Origin: Microlunatus kandeliicorticis
Lineage (GTDB): Bacteria > Actinomycetota > Actinomycetes > Propionibacteriales > Propionibacteriaceae
Length of the DNA: 64,000 bases
Assembly: GCF_014137855.1 (NCBI RefSeq)
Contig: NZ_JACGWT010000003.1
Location: forward strand, 558,001-622,000
Direction: 5' to 3'
The notes under the pieces are model-generated. The model was given only the letters and a program-made list of their open reading frames with translations, made no database searches and was not told where the DNA came from. This document shows, one piece after another, positions 1 through 8,670 of the stretch; the stretch's first letter is position 1; each line of letters opens with the position of its first letter. The translations under genes were made by a program, and so were the position numbers.

Positions 1-35
1 AGCAGCTTCTCGGTCTCCGACGGTGCCAGGTGCAC
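1..35 (-). CDS. ureA: Urease subunit gamma, 5' end only (partial)
   Basis: Only the first 11 codons plus two bases lie in the window. They start at a GTG (33-35, minus strand) and read VHLAPSETEKL. This matches the conserved N-terminus of urease gamma (pattern M-x-L-x-P-x-E-x-x-K-L-L), the small subunit of the nickel enzyme that hydrolyses urea to ammonia and carbamate. A strong AGGAGG ribosome binding site lies 4 bases upstream of the GTG. The gene diverges from the MoxR operon across about 167 bases. The identification rests on 11 residues and a good ribosome binding site, so it is tentative. Confidence 0.55.
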   Translation of the reverse strand, partial: MHLAPSETEKL

Positions 36-202
36 GGCGCCTCCTCGCTCCGGCTCGGCCGCGGCCCGGCGACCGCGGCGGACGTCCCGGCGGGACCGGG
101 CCCGCGAGCGACACTAGTGCGGTCCGTGTTTCGGGCGGGTTTCGTCGGCTGAGCGGGTGCCGACGACGACGGCTGCGGGCGGCGTCAGGGTCGCGGGATA
201 GC

Positions 203-979
203 GTGACGGACGTGTCGGGGAACCACGTCGCGCGCCGGTCGCACCGGTTCGGGACCGCCGCCGTGCTCGCCGCCACGACCGTGCTGGTCGGGCTGGGGCT
301 GGTCGCCGCCGCCGTCCGCCCGGGGTGGCAGGTCCGCTACCGGACCTTCGACCTGCCGCGTCCGACGCCGCGGTTCACCCCACCGCCGCCCCCGTCGTTC
401 ACCGCCGTCCCGGCGCCGCCGCGCGAGACCAGCACGGCCGGCCAGACCGTGGTCGCGGTGCTGCTCGTCGTGCTGATCGCCGTCGGCGTCGCGGTGGTCG
501 GGCTGCTGGTCTTCGTGCTGGTCCGGTGGCTCCGGCGCCGGCTGGCCGCGGTCGAGGTGACCGAGCTCGAGGACCGCGAGACCCGGCCGCAGCTGCCGGT
601 GCTGCGCCGAGGCGCCGAGGAGGCCGAGCGCCGGCTGCTCCGCGGCGGCGACCCGACCGACGCCATCCTCACCGCCTGGCTGGCGCTCGAGGAGGCGGCC
701 AGCAGCTCGGGGGTGCCTCGACAGCCGAGCGAGACCCCGACCGAGTTCACCGTGGCGGTGGTGGAGCGCACCGGGATCGACCCGACCCCGATCCGCGAGC
801 TGCTCCGGCTCTATCACCGGGCCCGGTTCACCGCCGCCGGGGCACCCGCCGGCGACATCGAGACCGCTCGCCGGTGCGTCGCCGAGATCGCCGCTGCCTG
901 GCGGGCGTTCGATCTGGACGCCGACACCGGCGCCACGGCCGGTTCGGCCGGCTCGCGGACCACCGAGGAGCGCTCGTGA
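203..979 (+). CDS. DUF4129 domain membrane protein
   Basis: A 258-residue membrane protein, first of a five-gene operon. A first hydrophobic segment (about residues 15-38) is followed by a Pro/Thr-rich external stretch and a second membrane helix (about 80-105). The cytoplasmic tail carries the DUF4129-type sequence (EEAERRLLRGGDPTDAILTAW, then a SETPTEF motif and YHRARF). DUF4129 proteins usually accompany MoxR ATPases, DUF58 proteins and transglutaminases; their function is unknown. I chose the GTG at 203 because it places the first helix near the N-terminus; the open frame continues upstream to 23 without plausible signal. The stop overlaps the next start by 4 bases. Confidence 0.75.
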   Translation: MTDVSGNHVARRSHRFGTAAVLAATTVLVGLGLVAAAVRPGWQVRYRTFDLPRPTPRFTPPPPPSFTAVPAPPRETSTAGQTVVAVLLVVLIAVGVAVVGLLVFVLVRWLRRRLAAVEVTELEDRETRPQLPVLRRGAEEAERRLLRGGDPTDAILTAWLALEEAASSSGVPRQPSETPTEFTVAVVERTGIDPTPIRELLRLYHRARFTAAGAPAGDIETARRCVAEIAAAWRAFDLDADTGATAGSAGSRTTEERS

Positions 980-1529
980 GCGGCGCGTACGTCCCGCCGC
1001 CGCGGCTGAGCGAGCGGTCGAGCACCGTGCTGACCCTGGTGCTCACCCTCGTGGTGGTGCCGGTCGCCGCCTGGCTGTTCGGGGTCGCCCTGCTCCAGTG
1101 CGTGCTGGTCGCCGCGATCGGCGTCACCATCGGCCTGGCGATCCGGTTCCGGCCGCGCGGCGAGGAGTCGGTGTGGTCGCCCGAGACCGTCGACCTGGCC
1201 CGCGACCGCGGCGCCCGCCGGGACGTGGCCCGGTTGTCCTGGAGCGTCGGCGACGACCAGGTCGGGCGTGCCCTGCGGATCCGGCTGTACGAGCTGGCCG
1301 AACGCCGGCTCGCCACCCGCGGGCTCGACCTCGACGAGCCCGGCGACCGCGAGGCGATCGAGACCCTGCTCGGCCGCGACGCCGTCCGGGTGCTCGACGC
1401 CGAGCTCGGCCGGGCCGTCCCCGCCCACGCCTTCGAGCGGGCGGTGGCCGCGCTCGAGCGGCTCGACCAGCCCGACCCGACCACGACGACCACCCCGGTC
1501 ACCCCGACCGGGACCCACGAAGGAGTGCG

Positions 1530-1533
<4 letters not shown>
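976..1533 (+). CDS. Small two-helix membrane protein of the MoxR operon
   Basis: A 185-residue protein with two adjacent hydrophobic helices (about residues 15-55) and a charged cytoplasmic domain. I recognise no named family. Its start codon GTG sits in a GTGA overlap with the DUF4129 gene, and its stop overlaps the moxR ATG, so it is translationally coupled on both sides. That position suggests a membrane partner of the MoxR/DUF58 machinery. The C-terminus is a Thr/Pro-rich tail after 'LDQPDP', probably disordered. Confidence 0.7.
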
Positions 1534-2551
<1,018 letters not shown>

Positions 2552-2555
<4 letters not shown>

Positions 2556-3955
2556 GCCTTCCCGACTCCACGCCGGGCGGGCGCCCGCCGCCCACGGTCG
2601 ACCGGACGCACTGGCGCCGCGGCGCGGGCATCGGCGTCCCGGTGCTGATCGCCGTGGTGATCCTCGCCGTCGGCATCCTCAGCGGGCGGGTCGAGGTGGC
2701 CGGCCTGGCCCTCCCGGTGCTGCTCAGCGTCGCCTGGTCGCTGCACCGGCGACCGGACGCGGCCGAACCGGAGGAAGGGACCGGACGCGTCGAGGTGACC
2801 GCCGGCGACCACGACGCCGGCGCCGGGCGGATCGGCGGCCGGGTGGTCTGGCGACCGGGCCCGCGGAGCGAGCAGCTGCGGGTCACGGTCAGCGCGCCGG
2901 GCCACACCGCCGCGCGGATGGTGCTCGGCCGTCGCCCGCGCGCGACGGACCCCGCACCCGACGCGGAGGGCGGCGTCCGCGCGGTGCCGGTGAGCATGCG
3001 GTCGGTCCGCACCGGGCGTCGGCCGGTCTTCGGCGTGGAGGCGGTCGAGACGTGCGCCGGCCAGGTGCGGATCCGCCCGGCCCAGCAGCTGCCGCCGATC
3101 GCGGTGACCGTGCTGCCGACCGCACGCGGACTGCGCGAGCTCCCGCTGCCGCCGCGTCTGCAGGGCCTGACCGGGCCGCACGGGTCCACCCGGGCCGGTG
3201 ACGGCGGCGACCTGCGCGACATCAACCTCTTCCTGCCCGGTGACCGGCTGCGCCGGATCGACTGGCGGGTCACCGCCCGGCACGCCGGTCCGGGCCGGCT
3301 GACCGACCTCTACGTCCGTCGGACGTTCGCCACCGCGGACGCCACCGTGATGCTGGTGCTCGACTCGCGCGACGAGGTCGGCGCCGACGTCCGCACCTGG
3401 GGTGACGTGTCCGCGGTCCGCGAGGACCAGCCGACGTCGCTCGACCACGCCCGCGACGCCGCCGCGACGGTGGCCCGCAGCTACCTCGAGGCCGGCGACC
3501 GGGTGGGGCTGGACGACCTGGGCCGGCTGCGGCGTCCCGTCCCGCCGGCCGGCGGGCGGCGCCAGCTGGACCGGCTGCGGCAGCGGATCGCGGTCTCCGA
3601 ACCCGACGGCGAGCCCAAGCAGCGCCGTCGGGTCCCGCGGCTGCCGTCGGGCTGCCTGATCGTGCTGTTCTCGACCTTCCTCGACGACGAGGCGATGTGG
3701 CTCGCCCAGCAGTGGCGCAGCTCCGGCCATCGGGTGGTGGCCGTCGACGTGCTGCCGGTGCTGCGGCTGACCGAGCTCGACCCGCGCCAGCGGGTGGCCT
3801 ACCGGATCGTCGCGATGGAACGTCGCGACCGGCTGGCCGCGCTGGCCCGCTCCGACGTCGAGGTGGTCCGCTGGCTCGCCGATCCCGCCGACCCCGGTCA
3901 GCCGCCGCTCGACGTGGCGATGACCGCGCTGGCCCGACGGAGGGTGCGGCGGTGA
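2552..3955 (+). CDS. DUF58 domain-containing protein
   Basis: A 467-residue protein with two N-terminal membrane helices (about residues 25-70), a beta-rich external or linker region, and the DUF58 core. The core signature GDLRDINLFLPGDRLRRIDW followed by TVMLVLDSRD (a degenerate VWA-like metal site) is clear. DUF58 proteins pair with MoxR ATPases almost invariably, and here the genes overlap by 4 bases. A role in envelope or protein assembly is inferred from family association, not from any catalytic residue seen here. Confidence 0.88.
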
Positions 3956-4605
3956 GCGGCTTCGACACCGGGTCCCGCCCGGCCCGGCTCCGGGCGGCCG
4001 CGCACCGGCGGCTGGTCCGCTCCCGCGGCCGGTGGGGCGGACGGTTCCGGGCCTCGCTCGAGGCGCTGTTCTCCCCGCTGCCCCGGGTCCGCACCAGCCC
4101 GTCCCGTTGGGTCCCGGGTTGGGCGCCGCGGCTGCTGCTGGTGGCGCTCGGGATCGCGGTGATGGTGCTGCTCGGCGTCGGCCCACCGAGCGGGGTGCTG
4201 CTCGGCTGCTTCGTGCTCGCGCTGCTGCTGGTGCCGTCGACCCGGACGGGTGCGGCCTTCTGCGTGCCGGTCGCCTTCCTGTGGCTGGTGCTGCCCGGCG
4301 ACCCGCTGTCCTGGCGCTCGGCCGGGCTGCTGCTGCTCACCGCCGCGGTCTTCGAGCTGGCGACGGCGATCGAGGCGGTCTCCCCGCTCAGCCGGGTGGA
4401 GCTCTGGGCGCTCTGGCCGTCGCTGCGGCGGTTCCTGGTGATCCAGCTGATCAGCCAGCCGGTGGTGCTGGCGCTGGTCGCGCTCCGCAACTCGCCGGCG
4501 CACCTGAGCGCCGCCGCGCTGCCGGTCGCGGTGGTCGCCGCCGCCGCGGTGGCGGCGGGTGCGGCGTGGCTGCTCCCCCGGCTCGGACGTCCGCCCCGCC
4601 GCTGA
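3952..4605 (+). CDS. Multi-pass membrane protein closing the MoxR operon
   Basis: A 217-residue protein with a basic N-terminal 45 residues followed by about five hydrophobic segments (around 58-75, 78-95, 100-118, 120-140, 180-205). The GTG start overlaps the DUF58 stop. I recognise no named family. As last gene of the coupled operon it is likely a membrane component working with the DUF58 and DUF4129 proteins. It ends convergently with the methyltransferase at 4639; the 33-base gap holds a CG-rich palindrome (CTCGCGCGCGAG) but no convincing terminator. Confidence 0.75.
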   Translation: MSGFDTGSRPARLRAAAHRRLVRSRGRWGGRFRASLEALFSPLPRVRTSPSRWVPGWAPRLLLVALGIAVMVLLGVGPPSGVLLGCFVLALLLVPSTRTGAAFCVPVAFLWLVLPGDPLSWRSAGLLLLTAAVFELATAIEAVSPLSRVELWALWPSLRRFLVIQLISQPVVLALVALRNSPAHLSAAALPVAVVAAAAVAAGAAWLLPRLGRPPRR

Positions 4606-4638
4606 CGCGCTCTCGCGCGCGAGCCGTGGCCGCTGGTC

Positions 4639-5355
4639 TCAGAGCGGCCGCCGCACCGCGCGGAAGACCGTGTCGCGGATGGTGATCTCGCGACCGTCCG
4701 GGTCGGTGGCCGACCGCGGGACGGCGCCGTCGGCCCGGACGTCCCACGCGGCCGGGTCGAGCAGCGCGGTCAGGTCGTCGCCGGAGAAGAACAGCTCGGG
4801 CACGTGCGGTCGCGGCATCGTCGTCTCCAGGTCGGAGACGTGGTGGCCGACGATCAGCAGCGTCCCGCCGGGGCGGACGGCCCCGGCGAGCCGGCCGAAC
4901 AGCGGCATCAGCTGACCGGGCGGCAGGTGGAGGAACTGGCTGTTGACCAGGTCGGCGCTGTCCGGTTCGGGCTGCCAGGTCACGAGGTCCTGGTGCCGCC
5001 AGCTGATCCGGGCCGCGACCTCGGCGCCGACCTGCTCGGCGGCGCGGCGACCGCGGTCGAGTGCGGTCCGGGACCAGTCGAGGGCGAGCACCTGCCAGCC
5101 CTGACGGGCGAGCCAGATCGCGTCGGCGCCCTCCCCGCAGCCGACGTCGACCGCCCGACCCGGACGCAGCGCGCCGACCTCGCCGACCAGGTGCGGGTTG
5201 GGCCGACCGCTCCAGACCGACGGTCGACTGCCGTACCGCTCCTCCCAGAACTCCTCGGTGAAGCGGACGGCGGTCGGGTCCCCGGCGATCCCGGACCCGT
5301 CGACGTGCCCGTGGTCGTGCGCTTGCTCGTGCCCGTGGTCGTGTGCGGTGGTCAT
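4639..5355 (-). CDS. Class I SAM-dependent methyltransferase with His-rich N-terminus
   Basis: A 238-residue methyltransferase of Rossmann class I; motif I is VDVGCGEGAD (about 69-78) and post-I is LALDW. The first 20 residues are unusual: seven histidines in 'HDHGHEQAHDHGH', a possible metal-binding tail. The substrate is unknown. A strong GGAGGAGGA ribosome binding site precedes the ATG at 5355. The gene sits 17 bases downstream of the flavoprotein gene, so the two form an operon, divergent from the XRE-cupin regulator. The context points to a stress or xenobiotic role; metal sensitivity is only a guess from the His-rich tail. Confidence 0.85.
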   Translation of the reverse strand: MTTAHDHGHEQAHDHGHVDGSGIAGDPTAVRFTEEFWEERYGSRPSVWSGRPNPHLVGEVGALRPGRAVDVGCGEGADAIWLARQGWQVLALDWSRTALDRGRRAAEQVGAEVAARISWRHQDLVTWQPEPDSADLVNSQFLHLPPGQLMPLFGRLAGAVRPGGTLLIVGHHVSDLETTMPRPHVPELFFSGDDLTALLDPAAWDVRADGAVPRSATDPDGREITIRDTVFRAVRRPL

Positions 5356-5372
5356 GGGGCGTCCTCCTCCGG

Positions 5373-6344
5373 TCACGCCGCCGACCCGGCGACCAGCCGG
5401 GCCTCCTCGACGGCCTGCTCGATGGTGTCCTCCAGCAGCGACGCGACGATCGTCGCCCCCGCCCAGGCACCGGCGGCGACCGAGGTCGACACCTGCGCGG
5501 TCGGGTTGGCCACGGTGCCCGCGGCCCAGACGCCGGGCACCGACGTGCGTCCGTTGGCGTCCACCTCGAGCACCTCGCCGAACCCGGTGGGATGCTCGAC
5601 GGTGCGCAGCCCGAGCCCCTCGAGCCCGGCCAGGTTGAGCGTCCACGGCGGCCCGACGGCCAGGGCCTGGACCGGGACCTCGGTGCCGTCGGCCAGCCGG
5701 ACGCCGGTCAGCCGGTCGGCCTCGACGACCAGCCCCTCGACCCGGCCGTCCATCAGCCGGATCCCCCGCGCCCGGAGCGGACCGGCGACGGTCTCGTCGA
5801 AGCCTCCGGTGCTGTGGGTGAAGACGGTCACGTCGTCGCTGAGCAGCCGGAGCAGCTGGGCCTGGTGCGCGGCCATCGGGGTGGTGGCCAGCACGCCGAT
5901 CGCCTGGTCGCGCACCTCCCACCCGTGACAGAACGGGCAGTGCAGGACGTCGCGGCCCCACCGCTCGCGCACCCCCGGCACCTCGGGTAGGGCGTCGGTC
6001 ATCCCGGTGGTCACCAGCAGCCGGCGCGCCCGCAGAACGCTCCCGTCACCCAGCTCGAGCCGGAACGCCGTTGCCTCCCGCGCGACCGCGGCGACCCGAC
6101 CGGTGAGGATCCGGACGCCGTACCCGGTCACCTCCTCGCGCCCGCAGCGCAGCAGTTCCTGCGGCGGGATGCCGTCCCGGCTCAGGTAGCCGTGGACGCC
6201 CTCGGCCGGCGCGTTGCGCGGCCGGCCCTCGTCGATCACCACCACCGACCGGCGCATCCGGCCGAGGGTGAGCGCCCCGCTCAGCCCGGCCGCTCCGCCA
6301 CCGATCACCGCCACCTCGACCGTGGCCAGGTCCTGCTCCGTCAT
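5373..6344 (-). CDS. Thioredoxin-reductase-like NAD(P)/FAD-dependent oxidoreductase
   Basis: A 323-residue flavoprotein of the thioredoxin reductase fold. The FAD-binding GGGAAG motif is at about 15-20, the redox-active CPFC pair at Cys136/Cys139 is followed by HGWE, and the C-terminal AAGTVANPTAQV stretch binds the flavin. In true thioredoxin reductases the pair is CATC; CPFCHGWE is typical of a separate actinobacterial and firmicute group often beside an XRE-cupin regulator. The substrate disulfide is unknown. The ribosome binding site GAGAGGA precedes the ATG at 6344. It is divergent from the regulator at 6460, sharing a 115-base promoter region with a palindrome. Confidence 0.9.
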   Translation of the reverse strand: MTEQDLATVEVAVIGGGAAGLSGALTLGRMRRSVVVIDEGRPRNAPAEGVHGYLSRDGIPPQELLRCGREEVTGYGVRILTGRVAAVAREATAFRLELGDGSVLRARRLLVTTGMTDALPEVPGVRERWGRDVLHCPFCHGWEVRDQAIGVLATTPMAAHQAQLLRLLSDDVTVFTHSTGGFDETVAGPLRARGIRLMDGRVEGLVVEADRLTGVRLADGTEVPVQALAVGPPWTLNLAGLEGLGLRTVEHPTGFGEVLEVDANGRTSVPGVWAAGTVANPTAQVSTSVAAGAWAGATIVASLLEDTIEQAVEEARLVAGSAA

Positions 6345-6420
6345 CTCGTTCCTCTCGTCACGCGGACGCCGGTGCGCCGCCGTCTACCAGCGTGCTGCGC
6401 GCAGGACAGACCAGCAAGTA

Positions 6421-6441
6421 TCTTTGCTGTTCCGGCAAAGA
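6421..6441. promoter_or_regulatory. Palindromic operator between flavoprotein and XRE-cupin genes
   Basis: A perfect inverted repeat, arms TCTTTGC and GCAAAGA separated by 7 bases, lies 18 bases before the regulator's start and 77 bases before the flavoprotein start. It is the likely binding site of the XRE-cupin protein, which would autoregulate and control the flavoprotein-methyltransferase operon. The palindrome is seen directly; binding is inferred. Confidence 0.55.
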
Positions 6442-6459
6442 CGACAGCAGGAGGTCATC

Positions 6460-7050
6460 GTGAGCGAGGAGCTCGACACCATGCTCGGCTCGGTGGGCCA
6501 GCGGCTCCGCGAGCTGCGGCTGCGCCGCGAGGTCACGCTGACCGAGCTGGCCGAGCGGACCGGGATCTCGGTCAGCACCCTGTCCCGGCTCGAGTCCGGG
6601 CAGCGCCGGCCGACGCTCGAGCTGCTGTGGCCGCTGGCCCGTGCGCACGACGTGTCGCTCGACGAACTGGTCGACGCCCCGGCCACCGGCGACCCCCGGG
6701 TGCGGCTCCGCCCGGTGGTCCGGCACGGACGCAGCTACCTGCCGCTGACCAACCGGCCGGGCGGGCTGCGGGCCTACAAGGTGGTGATCCCCGGTGGACC
6801 GCGGCGGATGGACGTCCCGCTCGGCACCCACGAGGGCTACGAGTGGCTCTACGTGCTCGACGGACGGCTGCGGTTGCTGCTCGGCGAGCACGACCTGGTG
6901 CTCGAGGCGGGCGAGGCGGCGGAGTTCGACACTCGTACGCCGCACGCCGTCGAACCGGCCGACGACCAGCCGGTGGAGCTGATGACCCTGTTCGGGCCGC
7001 AGGGCGAGCGGGCCCACGTCCGGGCCCGGACGAGAACCGCCGCCGACTGA
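6460..7050 (+). CDS. XRE-family transcriptional regulator with cupin sensor domain
   Basis: A 196-residue regulator with an N-terminal Cro/C1-type helix-turn-helix (about 12-66, core LTELAERTGISVSTLSRLES) and a C-terminal cupin barrel (about 105-180, GTHEGYEWLYVLDG and HAVEPA). This architecture senses a small ligand. The GTG start has an ideal AGGAGG 5 bases upstream; the next ATG (6481) lacks one. It is divergent from a flavoprotein-methyltransferase operon and probably controls it through the palindrome at 6421-6441. Confidence 0.9.
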   Translation: MSEELDTMLGSVGQRLRELRLRREVTLTELAERTGISVSTLSRLESGQRRPTLELLWPLARAHDVSLDELVDAPATGDPRVRLRPVVRHGRSYLPLTNRPGGLRAYKVVIPGGPRRMDVPLGTHEGYEWLYVLDGRLRLLLGEHDLVLEAGEAAEFDTRTPHAVEPADDQPVELMTLFGPQGERAHVRARTRTAAD

Positions 7051-7104
7051 GTCGGCGGCGGAGTTGAGTCGGCGGTGGAGTGCTGGGCGGGGAGCGGGTG
7101 AGGG

Positions 7105-7138
7105 CGCTCGTCCCGGGCGAGCGACGCCTCAGGCGTCG
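7105..7138. terminator. Two adjacent hairpins between convergent genes
   Basis: The gap between the XRE-cupin stop (7050) and the DUF3263 stop (7129) ends in two inverted repeats: CGCTCG/CGAGCG around a 7-base loop (7105-7123), and CGACGCCT/AGGCGTCG with a single central base (7122-7138) that contains the DUF3263 stop codon. There is no T-tract. Bidirectional termination is plausible. A direct repeat (GAGTCGGCGG twice) lies just upstream. Confidence 0.35.
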
Positions 7139-7443
7139 ACGTGCAGGTCGATCCCCAGCCGACGGGCCGAACGGGCCCGCTGGCGCGAGGCGCGGAGCCG
7201 GCGCAGTCGCTTGACCAGCAGCGGGTCGTGGGCGAGGGCCTCGGGCTTGTCGATCAGGGCGTTCAGGATCTGGTAGTAGCGGGTGGCGGACATCTGGAAC
7301 CGGTCGCGGATCGCCTGCTCCTTGGCGCCGGCGAACTTCCACCACTGACGTTCGAAGGCCAGCAGCTGCGCGTCGCGATCGCTCAGCCCGGCGCCCCCCT
7401 CCGGTTCCGGAGCGGTGGCCGCTTCGTCCGTCGCAGAAACCAT
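7129..7443 (-). CDS. DUF3263 domain-containing protein
   Basis: A 104-residue protein with the actinobacteria-specific DUF3263 signature. Key stretches are FERQWWKFAGAKEQAIRD, then MSATRYYQILNALIDKPEAL and the basic end RLRRLRASRQRAR. The middle resembles a helix-turn-helix, so a DNA-binding role is often proposed but unproven. A frame extension begins at a GTG (7449), but a -10 box (TAGGAT) ends 6 bases before the ATG at 7443, so I take a leaderless ATG start. Confidence 0.88.
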   Translation of the reverse strand: MVSATDEAATAPEPEGGAGLSDRDAQLLAFERQWWKFAGAKEQAIRDRFQMSATRYYQILNALIDKPEALAHDPLLVKRLRRLRASRQRARSARRLGIDLHVDA

Positions 7444-7449
7444 GCCCAC

Positions 7450-7478
7450 ATCCTAGAGCCGAACTACACGGCTGTCAT
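7450..7478 (-). promoter_or_regulatory. Promoter of the DUF3263 gene, leaderless
   Basis: On the minus strand a -35 like element ATGACA (7473-7478) and a -10 TAGGAT (7450-7455) are spaced by exactly 17 bases. The -10 ends 6 bases before the ATG, so the predicted transcription start coincides with the A of the start codon. This is the cleanest promoter seen in the window. Confidence 0.6.
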
Positions 7479-7608
7479 TCATCCCCGGACCGCCCCACCG
7501 GGGCGGATCCGGCCGTCCGGGCCCGGTCCGGACCCGCGTTCCGGGCCGGCCGACCTGCCGCCGACCCTAGCAATCGGCGTCCTGGACGGCGTGCGGTTGG
7601 ATGGGGTC

Positions 7609-8661
7609 ATGAGCGAGCCGACCCCGTCGTCCGAGCCGCGTCGCATCCGCTGGGGGGTGCTGAGCACCGGCCACATCGCCGGGGTGTTCGCCCGCGACCT
7701 GGCGCTGCTGCCCGAGGAGGCCGAGCTCACCGCGGTCGCCTCGCGCGGCCTCGACAAGGCCGAGGCGTTCGCCGCCGAGCACGGCTTCGCCCGGGCCTAC
7801 GGCAGTTACGCCGAGCTGGCCGACGACGACGAGGTCGACGTGGTCTACATCGCGAGCCCGCACAGCGACCACCTGGCCTCGGCCCGGCTCTGCCTCGAGG
7901 CGGGCCGCGCGGTGCTGGTGGAGAAGTCGCTGACCGCGAGCGTCGCCGAGGCCGAGGAGCTGATCGGGCTGGCGCGCGAGCGCGGGCTCTTCTGCATGGA
8001 AGCGGTCTGGATGCGCACCAACCCGCTGATCCGGCGGGTGGCCCAGGCCCTTCGCGACGGCGAGATCGGCGCGCTCCGGCACATCGAGGCGGGGTTCGGG
8101 TTCGCCTTCGACGGCCCCGACGAGCACCGGCTGCTCAACCCGGAACTCGCCGGCGGGGCGCTGCTCGACCTCGGGGTCTATCCGGTGCACCTGGCCAACC
8201 TGGTGGCCGGCGAGCCGACCGCGATCCACGGCACCGGGCACCTGGCCTCGACCGGCGTCGACGCGCACGCGGTGGCGGCGATGACCTTCGCCGGCCAGCC
8301 GCCGGTGACCGGTGCGCTCACCTGCACGCTGGAGACGACGCTGCCGACCTCCGCGGTGGTCTACGGCACCGAGGGCCGGATCGAGATCGACAACTTCATC
8401 AAGCCCGACGAGGTCCGCATCTACCGCGGGAACGACCGGGAAACATCACCGGAGGTGTTGATCACCCAACTGCCCGGCGGCGGCTACACGCTGCAGGCAC
8501 AGGAGGTCATGCGGTGCCTGCGCGCGGGTGAGCTCGAGTCGCCGCTGGTGCCGTGGGAGGACAGCCTGGCCTGCATGCGGACGCTGGAGACCTGGCGTGC
8601 GGCGGTCGACGCGGCCGCCACCCGAGCACTGGGTGGCGGAGGGAGCAGCAACGAGGAGTGA
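7609..8661 (+). CDS. Gfo/Idh/MocA-family oxidoreductase
   Basis: A 350-residue NAD(P)-dependent dehydrogenase of the Gfo/Idh/MocA family, which oxidises or reduces sugars and related diols. The N-terminal Rossmann fold starts at RWGVLSTGHIAG (about 14-25). Lys106 lies in VEKSLTA, where most family members have EKP; GGALLDLGVYPV is the conserved substrate-side motif. It resembles the dihydrodiol dehydrogenase/glucose-fructose oxidoreductase subgroup. manA starts 9 bases after its stop, so the two are probably co-transcribed and act on sugars. The true substrate is unknown. Confidence 0.88.
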   Translation: MSEPTPSSEPRRIRWGVLSTGHIAGVFARDLALLPEEAELTAVASRGLDKAEAFAAEHGFARAYGSYAELADDDEVDVVYIASPHSDHLASARLCLEAGRAVLVEKSLTASVAEAEELIGLARERGLFCMEAVWMRTNPLIRRVAQALRDGEIGALRHIEAGFGFAFDGPDEHRLLNPELAGGALLDLGVYPVHLANLVAGEPTAIHGTGHLASTGVDAHAVAAMTFAGQPPVTGALTCTLETTLPTSAVVYGTEGRIEIDNFIKPDEVRIYRGNDRETSPEVLITQLPGGGYTLQAQEVMRCLRAGELESPLVPWEDSLACMRTLETWRAAVDAAATRALGGGGSSNEE

Positions 8662-8670
8662 GGAGCGCAG

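Noticed and set aside
5061-5638. Arg/Pro-rich plus-strand frames opposite the methyltransferase and flavoprotein
   Set aside because: They are complementary-strand shadows with no motifs and no ribosome binding sites.
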